Shown here piece after piece: positions 7,531 to 13,829 of a stretch of 23,522 nt of DNA. The notes under the pieces are model-generated. The model saw nothing but the letters and a program-made list of their open reading frames with translations. It made no database searches and was not told the origin of the DNA. Origin of the DNA: Spirochaetaceae bacterium (GTDB lineage Bacteria > Spirochaetota > Spirochaetia > Treponematales > Breznakiellaceae); contig JAISDG010000090.1 in assembly GCA_031265015.1 (NCBI GenBank), positions 1 through 23,522 of the forward strand, given 5' to 3'. Position 1 is the stretch's first letter; every line of letters starts with the position of its first letter. The position numbers were made by a program, and so were the translations under genes.

Positions 7531-7586
7531 AGTTTTCTCCGTTGTAGTCTGTTGTATGTTTTACAATAATAGAATAGCGGTTTTTT

Positions 7587-8159
7587 TTAAAAAAGACTAT
7601 TTCCCGCCAGGACCAGGTCCATGGTCTTGTCGTGATCTTCCGCGGGAACTTCCGGTACCAGCTGCGCCTCCATGCACAGGCCCAGCGCGGCGTAGGCAAG
7701 GACGCGGCCTGCGGGCCGGGAGCCAAGGCAGCCTGAATCCAGGGCGGCAAAAAAGCGATCGTAAAAACCCCGGCCCCGCCCAAGGCGGCGGCCCCGGCGG
7801 TCAAAGGCCAGTCCGGGGGTGATCACCAGGGCGGGAAAATCTTCCGGTGTAAGGGCGGTCTCCGGCTCCGGTTCCAGGATGCCAAAACCGTTCCGGCGAA
7901 GCGCCGTCCGGGGCCCGTCCGGCCGGATATAGCGGTAAAAGGAAAGCCGCTCTCCCTCGATACGGGGAACAAAAACGGATTTTCCATCCGCTTCGGCCTT
8001 AAGGAGCAGGGGCCGGGTATCTATCTCGGCGTTCATGGAAAGGAAGGCAAGGATAACGGCGTGATCCCGCCACAGGGCGTGGGAACCCAGGCAGGCGGCA
8101 GCTCTTTCCCCCTCCCGAACAAAGGCCGCGGCGTCAAACAGGCTGAGTTTCTTTTTTAT
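7587..8159 (-). CDS. 5-formyltetrahydrofolate cyclo-ligase (MTHFS), without a canonical start codon
   Basis: ATP-dependent enzyme that converts 5-formyl-THF to 5,10-methenyl-THF in folate metabolism. Signatures: ILAFLSMNAEIDTRPLL (substrate loop), the YRYIRPDG segment, GFGILEPEPE, ALVITPGLAFDRRGRRLGRG and GRGFYDRFF (ATP-binding GxGxGYYD-type loop), and a C-terminal VPAEDHDKTMDLVL. The first ATG in frame (8036) lies inside the first conserved strand and would delete it. The frame stays open to 8198 and encodes a plausible N-terminal helix (SLFDAAAFVREGERAAACLG), but holds no ATG, GTG or TTG. I place the start tentatively at ATA 8159, whose product would begin (M)KKKLSLFD; a CTG three to five codons later is another option. 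The usual N-terminal helix with its basic residues is shortened, so this may be a decayed gene, a rare start or a sequence error. It follows the DRTGG gene on the same strand. Confidence 0.8.
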   Translation of the reverse strand: MKKKLSLFDAAAFVREGERAAACLGSHALWRDHAVILAFLSMNAEIDTRPLLLKAEADGKSVFVPRIEGERLSFYRYIRPDGPRTALRRNGFGILEPEPETALTPEDFPALVITPGLAFDRRGRRLGRGRGFYDRFFAALDSGCLGSRPAGRVLAYAALGLCMEAQLVPEVPAEDHDKTMDLVLAGNSLF

Positions 8160-8202
8160 GGAAAGCCGGAATCCGGTTTTGGAAAGGGCAGGCGTTTTTT
8201 AC

Positions 8203-8559
8203 CTAGATACGGCGGGTTCCGCCGGCCTTAAGGCCCGCTTCGTACAGTTTGCCGCAGGAGATAAACATGGGATGTTTGGTTCCGCCAAGAATAATATCCG
8301 AGCTTTTTGCCATATCAATCATATCCATGCCGGGACTTTTTCCCCGGACAAAGATAATACACTTAATGTCCAGAAGTTCGGCGGTTCTGATAACCTGGGG
8401 GTTTACCAGGCCCGTCAGGAGCAGGACCCGGTCTTTCACAAACGCCATAACGTCACTCATCAAGTCCGCCCCACAGGCGGACACTATCTCCAGATCAGCT
8501 TTCTCTTCACCACAGTAAAACTGTCCGTCCAAAAGGGAAACAGCTTTTGATACGGTCAT
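8203..8559 (-). CDS. Stand-alone DRTGG-domain protein
   Basis: A 118-residue protein that is almost entirely a DRTGG domain, the small domain named for a motif and also found at the N-terminus of phosphotransacetylases and with CBS domains. Typical segments are CGADLMSDVMAFVKDRVLLL (about 29-48), LTGLVNPQVIRTAELLDI (about 48-65), IIFVRGKSPG and the C-terminal MFISCGKLYEAGL. Stand-alone versions in anaerobes are often encoded near [FeFe]-hydrogenase or electron-transfer genes; none is visible here. The role is probably regulatory or ligand-binding, not catalytic (inference). ATG at 8559 has GGGGG 5 nt upstream; a second ATG 4 nt earlier is out of frame. A good promoter lies directly upstream. 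The folate gene follows within a few bases and is probably co-transcribed. Confidence 0.8.
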   Translation of the reverse strand: MTVSKAVSLLDGQFYCGEEKADLEIVSACGADLMSDVMAFVKDRVLLLTGLVNPQVIRTAELLDIKCIIFVRGKSPGMDMIDMAKSSDIILGGTKHPMFISCGKLYEAGLKAGGTRRI

Positions 8560-8579
8560 ACATACCCCCGTTGATTTAT

Positions 8580-8608
8580 AGTATACTAACGGCGGCAGAA
8601 AAATTCAA
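8580..8608 (-). promoter_or_regulatory. Sigma-70-type promoter of the DRTGG gene
   Basis: On the minus strand TTGAAT (8608 to 8603), a 17-nt spacer and TATACT (8585 to 8580). The gene starts at 8559 behind a GGGGG site. The -35 box is at the same time the base just after the 44-nt palindrome, so it also supplies the T-rich tract of the upstream terminator. Confidence 0.7.
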
Positions 8609-8652
8609 GGGCGGCTCAAAATCCAGCATCCATGCTGGATTTTGAGCCGCCC
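8609..8652 (-). terminator. Perfect 44-nt palindrome, Rho-independent terminator of the dnaE-to-rlm operon
   Basis: Two perfect 21-nt arms (8609-8629 and 8632-8652) flank only two bases. Read on the minus strand, the hairpin comes 46 nt after the stop of the RlmD-like gene and is followed by TTGAATTTTTC, a T-rich run, which is what a Rho-independent terminator needs. The stem is far longer than usual. Two smaller inverted repeats (CGCC-TTT-GGCG near 8652 and GGCGCC around CCATCCATGG near 8680) lie between it and the gene. Confidence 0.75.
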
Positions 8653-8698
8653 GCCTTTGGCGGACAGGCATGGTTACAGCGCCATCCATGGCGCCCCT

Positions 8699-9883
8699 TC
8701 AGCCCCTCTCGAATACCGCGAGGGTATCGGTGAATCCGGTGTGCGGACAAAAGTCGTACATCGTAACCCTGGGAAGCCGGTAGCCGGCGCCGCACAGCAC
8801 CCGGGCATCGCGGGCAAATAAAGCGGTATCCTGTGACCGGTAGGCCAAAACCGGCGGCCCTCCCTCCGCAAGCCACTCCAACAGGCTTCGGGGCAGACGG
8901 TTTACGGACGGCGGATCTACCACCATGAACCCGTAAGCGCCGGCCGGGGGCTGTACATCACTCACCCAGTGGCGATCTTTTACCGCGAAGAACCGCAGAT
9001 TCTTCGCGGTAACGTTGATTCGAGCCATGGCAATGGCCCTGCTGTTTTCGTCCGCCAGATCCGCCCCGGGAAACTCCTCCGCCAGAAACGCGCTAAACAA
9101 GCCGATGCCGCAGTATATATCCGCCATGGGACGGCTGTGATCCGCGGTGCCGGCAATATCGCCGAGATCCGCGATGAGGGTCTCCATCACGGGGATATTA
9201 CTGGGAATAAAGGCATCGACGTCGACGGCGATTTCCCTGTCCAGGAAGCGTATCTTTCCCCGGCGCAGGCCGGTATCGTATAAAAACAGCCCGCCCAGGG
9301 AATACATCAGAATCTTGTCCGCATAGACCGGAAGGGGCATGGACCCGTTTTTTGCCGTATCCTGAAGGACGGCGCGGATCCCGGGATCGGCGATAGGGCA
9401 GTCCGAAACCGGAACAATTCCGTCGCCCCGGACATTAGTAAGGCCCAGGGCCATGTGCGTGATCCCGCCGCTCCGCGTTTCCTTCTTTGCGAAAAAGTGC
9501 CTGTAATTCTGAAATTCCCAGGTGTGCGAAGCGACAACCCTCGGCTCGGGAGGACGAAAACCGGCTTCATGCCTGAACTTGTCTATAAACCGCGCGACCT
9601 TTGCCTTAAGCTGCGCCTCGTAGCGGAGATGCTGCATGGTACAGCCGCCGCATTCACCGAAAAATTCACACCGGGGTTTTACCCGGTCGGGAGATACCTT
9701 GCCGATAACTTTCCGAAACTCAGCCCGCATCCAGGTCGGCTGTTCCGCGTACACCCGGACCTCAAGGGTTTCACCGACACAGCTCCGGTTAACAAAAACG
9801 GCTTTACTGCCAAAGCGGGCAAGGCCGTCCCCGCTGGCGACCACTTCGTTTATTTTGACGGATATGATATCCCCTATTGCCAT
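8699..9883 (-). CDS. RlmD/RumA (TrmA family) RNA methyltransferase-like protein with altered active site
   Basis: A 394-residue member of the RNA m5U methyltransferase family. An N-terminal TRAM domain (about 1-60) is followed by the [4Fe-4S] cysteines Cys72, Cys78, Cys81 (CEFFGECGGC) and Cys162 (SDCPI), then a Rossmann methyltransferase domain with the SAM loop DIYCGIGLFSAFLAEEF. Family members methylate U747 or U1939 of 23S rRNA using a catalytic Cys in a Y-x-S-C-(N/D)-P-x-T motif and a Glu in PHTxHxE. Here these read AYRSQDTALFARD, with Gln351 at the Cys place, and CPHTGFTDTL, with Asp386 at the Glu place; DPPR-x-G is DPPSVNR. Methylation by the known mechanism therefore looks unlikely, while the Fe-S and RNA-binding parts are kept. 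ATG at 9883 comes 2 nt after the stop of the aldo/keto reductase gene, so coupling is likely; residues upstream of it do not match the family. Confidence 0.85.
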   Translation of the reverse strand: MAIGDIISVKINEVVASGDGLARFGSKAVFVNRSCVGETLEVRVYAEQPTWMRAEFRKVIGKVSPDRVKPRCEFFGECGGCTMQHLRYEAQLKAKVARFIDKFRHEAGFRPPEPRVVASHTWEFQNYRHFFAKKETRSGGITHMALGLTNVRGDGIVPVSDCPIADPGIRAVLQDTAKNGSMPLPVYADKILMYSLGGLFLYDTGLRRGKIRFLDREIAVDVDAFIPSNIPVMETLIADLGDIAGTADHSRPMADIYCGIGLFSAFLAEEFPGADLADENSRAIAMARINVTAKNLRFFAVKDRHWVSDVQPPAGAYGFMVVDPPSVNRLPRSLLEWLAEGGPPVLAYRSQDTALFARDARVLCGAGYRLPRVTMYDFCPHTGFTDTLAVFERG

Positions 9884-9885
9884 TA

Positions 9886-10971
9886 TTACCCGGCCTTGGC
9901 TATATAACCAAGCCGCTCGATAATCGGGATATGCTGGGTACAGGCGCTTTCGCACTGGCCGCAGGCGACGCATTTGCCCGCGTCCGCCGGGGAAATAACC
10001 CAATGCATGGCAAGCCGCTGCTTGAGGGCGGCGTCGCCGTCTTTGGAAAGGAGTTTCTGGTTATAGGCGTCCATGTACCGGGGTATGGGTATGCCCTGGG
10101 GACAGTCGTCGCAATAGGCGCAGCCGGTACAGAGCCCTTCGAAAGAGCTTTCCGCCTTTTCCTTGACCGCCTGAAGTTCCGCCGGAGTTCTGGGACTGTA
10201 GTTTTCCATGGCCGAGAGAGCCTCCGCCACATCCTGTTCGGAGCGGAAGCCCACCAGGGTAACGGTGATGTCCTGATGATCCCACAGGAACCGGAGGCCC
10301 GCCTCCACGGGGCTTTCCCCCTCCCGCCGGATAAAGCCGAAGAGTTCCGGATGTTCCGGAATAATGCCCCCGCCCAGGGGGTTCATCACTACGGCTCCAA
10401 GCTGTTTTGCCCGGATGGCGTTAAAGGCCTTTTCCCTGGTTTTAAAGTTATAGGCCGAATATCCAAAGAGAACCCCTTCAAAGACTCCTTCCATCAACAG
10501 GGTTTCGATTTCATCCTGGATCAGGTGGCTTGAAACACAGATATGCCTGATAAGGCCTTCTTCCTTAAGTTTGCGGAAGGTAGTAAGGATTCCGTCTTTT
10601 TTCCGGGAAGCCCAGTTTTCCAGGCTGGTGATGCACCAGACATGGTAAAAGTCGATGGCCGGAATATCCAGCCGCTTAAGCTGGGCGTCAATTTCCCGGC
10701 GGATGTCGTCTTCCGTTGTTTTAAAGGTTTTGGTAGCCGTGTAGTAGGGAAGCTTTCTGCGGCGAAGTTCGGCAAAGCCCCGGCCAAAGACCGTTTCGCT
10801 CTTGACGCCGAAGTAGTCCGGGGCGGTATCAAAGTAGGTAACGCCCCCTTCCGCGGCCTTTACCATTATGCCGGCGCACCCGTCGTAATCGTCGATATTG
10901 GCAAAGCGCATCCCCCCAAAACCCAGGAGGGAAACTTTCTTTCCCGTTGTTCCGTATTCCCTGTAGATCAT
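9886..10971 (-). CDS. Aldo/keto reductase with C-terminal two-cluster ferredoxin-like domain
   Basis: A 361-residue protein. The first 260 residues form an aldo/keto reductase barrel: SLLGFGGMRF, YFDTAPDYF (catalytic Asp and Tyr), TATKTF (Lys) and IDFYHVWCI (His position), ending with GFRSEQDVAEAL for NADPH binding. The tail has two Cys motifs, CTGCAYCDDCPQG (from about 279) and CVACGQCESAC (from about 332), each followed by a proline or a more remote Cys as in 2[4Fe-4S] ferredoxins. This AKR-ferredoxin arrangement is common in anaerobes, and its substrates are mostly unknown. ATG at 10971 has AAGGAG 6 nt upstream. It lies 66 nt downstream of recG and 2 nt upstream of the RlmD-like gene. The short gap before it holds no clear promoter, so readthrough from dnaE is assumed. 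Confidence 0.92.
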   Translation of the reverse strand: MIYREYGTTGKKVSLLGFGGMRFANIDDYDGCAGIMVKAAEGGVTYFDTAPDYFGVKSETVFGRGFAELRRRKLPYYTATKTFKTTEDDIRREIDAQLKRLDIPAIDFYHVWCITSLENWASRKKDGILTTFRKLKEEGLIRHICVSSHLIQDEIETLLMEGVFEGVLFGYSAYNFKTREKAFNAIRAKQLGAVVMNPLGGGIIPEHPELFGFIRREGESPVEAGLRFLWDHQDITVTLVGFRSEQDVAEALSAMENYSPRTPAELQAVKEKAESSFEGLCTGCAYCDDCPQGIPIPRYMDAYNQKLLSKDGDAALKQRLAMHWVISPADAGKCVACGQCESACTQHIPIIERLGYIAKAG

Positions 10972-11037
10972 GGCAAACTCCTTATGAAAAGCTGTTGTAT
11001 CCTTATGTACAAGTATGATGCGAATCGCCGGTTCTGC

Positions 11038-13224
11038 CTACATGCCTGTTTCGGTAAAGGGCGGGGCGCGGTTCAGCACCTGGGCAACGCAGAGGTGTTC
11101 CGGAAAAAGAAGGCCGGGATCCGCTTCCAGCATGGCAAAAGCGGCCGTCCGGGAACGGACCAGGGCGTCCGCGTCCCGGACCGGGTCGGCGATGCCCAGC
11201 TTTAAGTAGCCGGACTGTTCCAGCCCCGCTATCTGCCCCGGTCCCCGGAGCTTTAGGTCTTCCTCGGCAATGACAAAACCGTCGCCGGATTCAAGCATTA
11301 CCTTAAGCCGCTGTTTGCCGTTATCGGTCAGGACGGGCCGGGAATCTTCCTCCGAATAGATAAGGAAACAATAGGCCTGACTGCTTCCCCGGCCCACTCT
11401 GCCCCGGAGCTGGTGGAGGGCGGAAAGGCCAAAATGTTCGGCGTGGTGGATCACCATGCAGGACGCGTTCGGCACATCGACCCCTACTTCTACCACGCTG
11501 GTGGCGGCCAGGACCCGGATCTCTCCCCTGCGAAAGGCTTCCATGGTTTTTCGTTTTTCTTCGTCATCAATTTTTGAATGGATCAGGGCTACCGGATAGG
11601 ATGGGAAAATTTCCCCGGCCAGTTTTTCCGCCATGGATACCGCATCCTTTAATTCCCTGTTCCCGCCGCCGGAACCCTCGCCGGCGTCTTCCCCGTTTTC
11701 TCCGATAAGGGGATACACAAAGTATGCCTGGCGGCCCGCTTCCAGTTCCTTCCGGACAAAGTCGTAAACCTTCCCCACATTGGATTCTTTGGACAGATGG
11801 GTTTTTACCGGCTTCCGGCCCGGGGGCATATCGTTAATCACCGACACATCCAGGTCCCCAAAAACCGTCAGGGCCAGGGTCCGGGGAATGGGGGTGGCGC
11901 TCATCATAAGAAGATGGGGCGCGGATCCGCGCGGCGATTCCCGGCCCTTGGCAAGGATCGCCTGCCGCTGGGTTACGCCAAAGCGGTGCTGCTCGTCGAT
12001 GATCACCAGCGCAAGGTTCCGGTACGCCACGTCCTTTGAAAAAAGGGCGTGGGTTCCCAGCACTATGTCGATCTCCCCGGCAGCCAGCGCTTTCAGAAGC
12101 CGGGCCCGGCCGGCCGCTTTAAGATTGCCCGTAAGATACGCGGGCCGTAGACCTAAGGGTTCCAGCAGCCGGGCGGCGTTTTCCGCGTGCTGCCGGGCCA
12201 GCAGTTCCGTAGGCGCCATGATCGCAATTTGACCCGCGTCAGCGTGGTCAAACTGCGCCGCAATCTGACCCGCGTCAGCATGGTCAGATTGCGCCCCCAG
12301 AGCGCGGAGGGCGGCAAAAAAGGCGACCAGCGTTTTGCCGGAACCCACATCGCCCTGCAGCAGCCGGGCCATGGGAGCGGGACCGGCCATGTCGGCGTTG
12401 ATGCCGGCGATTGCCCGGGTCTGGCCCGGAGTCAGGGGGAAGGGCAGCCGGTCCAGGAACTGCTTCTGCAGGGGGGAAAGAGCCCCGGGGGATCCGGTTC
12501 CGGGACGCGGCGGGGAAATGTTTCGCCGCCGTTCCAGTGCCCGGCGGCCTACAATCACTTCCAGGTAAAAGAGTTCCTCAAAGATCAGGGTTTTGCGGGC
12601 CCGGTCAAGAACTTCCATGGAAGCGGGAAAATGGATGCCCCGGAGGGCCTCCTGTTTTGGAAGGCATCCTTCGCCGGCCATGACTTCCGCCGGCAGCTCA
12701 TCCTCCAGAGACGGGGCGTACTGGTCCAGGGCCGCCCGGATAAACCGGCGGAGCATATTCTGGCTTAAGCCGGCGGAAAGGGGATACACCGGTACGATGG
12801 CGGATTTCCCGCTCCGGGGCTCAAGGTTTTCCGCTTCAAAGGCCGATGACTGCAGTTCCCCGTACTTATAGTAGAAGCGCCCCCAGATACGGAAACTCTT
12901 TCCCACGGGGAACTGCTTTTCCAGAAAGGGCCGGTTAAAACAGACCAATACCGCCCGCCCTGTTTTGTCTTCCACGTGGATCTTCAGGGTCTTCATGGGA
13001 CCGAAACCGAACCAGTCGTGGGCCAGCACAATGACGGTGGTGGAGACCGGCCCCTTCATCCAGTCCTTGAGGGGAGCAAACCGGCCCCGGTCTTCCCAGT
13101 CCCGGGGATAACGGGTAAGGAGGGCGGCGACACTGTGGATGCCCGCGCCGGCCAGGGCGCCGGTCATCGAGGGGCCCACGCCCCGGACGGACGCAACGCC
13201 GGCTGTCAGCTCACGAAGGAACAA
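11038..13224 (-). CDS. recG: ATP-dependent DNA helicase RecG
   Basis: Double-stranded DNA translocase that remodels stalled replication forks and Holliday junctions. The 728 residues cover the wedge/OB domain (about 1-250; VRGVGPSMTGAL near the start, then LKIHVEDKTGRAVLVCFN), helicase motif I GDVGSGKT (about 292-299), motif Ia MAPTELLARQH, motif II IDEQHRFG (about 408), motif III SATPIPRTL and the C-terminal half with HSKIDDEEKRKTM, TSVVEVGVDVPNAS and LRGRVGRGSSQAYC. Start: family members begin FLRELxxPV, which here follows TTG at 13224, so I choose TTG; ATGs farther upstream would run through yggT. The yggT stop is 5 nt before it. Between motifs I and Ia the protein carries an extra stretch with a 12-residue repeat (AQ(S/F)DHADAGQIA twice, about 311-334) where relatives have a short link. 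Confidence 0.95.
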   Translation of the reverse strand: MFLRELTAGVASVRGVGPSMTGALAGAGIHSVAALLTRYPRDWEDRGRFAPLKDWMKGPVSTTVIVLAHDWFGFGPMKTLKIHVEDKTGRAVLVCFNRPFLEKQFPVGKSFRIWGRFYYKYGELQSSAFEAENLEPRSGKSAIVPVYPLSAGLSQNMLRRFIRAALDQYAPSLEDELPAEVMAGEGCLPKQEALRGIHFPASMEVLDRARKTLIFEELFYLEVIVGRRALERRRNISPPRPGTGSPGALSPLQKQFLDRLPFPLTPGQTRAIAGINADMAGPAPMARLLQGDVGSGKTLVAFFAALRALGAQSDHADAGQIAAQFDHADAGQIAIMAPTELLARQHAENAARLLEPLGLRPAYLTGNLKAAGRARLLKALAAGEIDIVLGTHALFSKDVAYRNLALVIIDEQHRFGVTQRQAILAKGRESPRGSAPHLLMMSATPIPRTLALTVFGDLDVSVINDMPPGRKPVKTHLSKESNVGKVYDFVRKELEAGRQAYFVYPLIGENGEDAGEGSGGGNRELKDAVSMAEKLAGEIFPSYPVALIHSKIDDEEKRKTMEAFRRGEIRVLAATSVVEVGVDVPNASCMVIHHAEHFGLSALHQLRGRVGRGSSQAYCFLIYSEEDSRPVLTDNGKQRLKVMLESGDGFVIAEEDLKLRGPGQIAGLEQSGYLKLGIADPVRDADALVRSRTAAFAMLEADPGLLFPEHLCVAQVLNRAPPFTETGM
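12225..12296. repeat. 36-bp palindromic unit in two tandem copies inside recG
   Basis: Copy A starts at 12225 and copy B at 12261. Copy B has perfect 10-nt inverted arms CAATCTGACC and GGTCAGATTG around CGCGTCAGCAT; copy A has CAATTTGACC and GGTCAAACTG, with one mismatch between its arms. The unit keeps the recG frame and adds 12 residues per copy. Substitutions in copy A occur on both arms (C to T and G to A), as if compensating to keep the pairing. Confidence 0.85.
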
Positions 13225-13229
13225 TGCCG

Positions 13230-13829
13230 TTATACCGGCAGGGCCGCCAGCAGCATCCCTGCCAAGCGCACCAGGCCCCAGACCGCCGCGGCCAGAAAAA
13301 CCAGCGCGGCAATGGAAAAGATAATGCGGAACAGGTAATTGACTATCCGGTTGGGAAAGAAGATTCTGCTTATCCGGTACATTACCGGCTGGGCGATAAA
13401 ATCCACGAAACGCCAAAAGGGCGAATAGATGTTAAAATTCCCCAGGTAAGCAATCATCCTTAAAACAAGGACTCCGATAAAAAAGATCAGCACCCAGGAA
13501 ATAATCGACCAGACCGCGCCCAGCAGCATGATCAGTACGGAGGCAATGCTTATCCCTCCCAGGGTTCCCACATTCACCAATATTCTCTGCACCAGGGAAA
13601 GAACGGCCAGGGCAAGAAGAGGTGAAAAATCAACGGGGCTGTTTTTAAAGATCCGGAACCGGTGGAACCAGTTCAGGTAGGGATCGCAGATGCCGCACAA
13701 AAAGACATAGGGCCGCCCAAGGTCCACTCCGGGAAACCAGGTAAGCAGGATCCTGATAAAAATAAGTATGATGTAGACGCTTATGATCCCCGACAGGATG
13801 CTCGTGATATAAAACATCAGGCTACCCAT
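13230..13829 (-). CDS. yggT: YggT-family integral membrane protein, two YGGT domains
   Basis: A 199-residue membrane protein with two copies of the YGGT unit. The first is ISVYIILIFIRILLTWFPGV ... FLCGICDPYLNWFHRFR (about 16-58), the second IFFIGVLVLRMIAYLG ... FWRFVDFIAQPVMYRISR (about 117-160), with hydrophobic helices near 5-33, 65-115 and 170-198. In other bacteria YggT proteins help with osmotic stress, cell division or organelle distribution; the biochemical role is unknown. ATG at 13829 overlaps the end of dnaE by 13 nt and has GGAGAGG just upstream; an alternative ATG at 13817 makes a TGATG overlap with the dnaE stop. I prefer 13829 because of the ribosome binding site. recG starts 5 nt downstream, so the three genes are translationally linked. 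Confidence 0.9.
   Translation of the reverse strand: MGSLMFYITSILSGIISVYIILIFIRILLTWFPGVDLGRPYVFLCGICDPYLNWFHRFRIFKNSPVDFSPLLALAVLSLVQRILVNVGTLGGISIASVLIMLLGAVWSIISWVLIFFIGVLVLRMIAYLGNFNIYSPFWRFVDFIAQPVMYRISRIFFPNRIVNYLFRIIFSIAALVFLAAAVWGLVRLAGMLLAALPV

Noticed and set aside
10995..11012. Inverted repeat TTGTA/TACAA in the recG to aldo/keto reductase gap
   Set aside because: Only 5 nt per arm and no promoter nearby; chance is likely.
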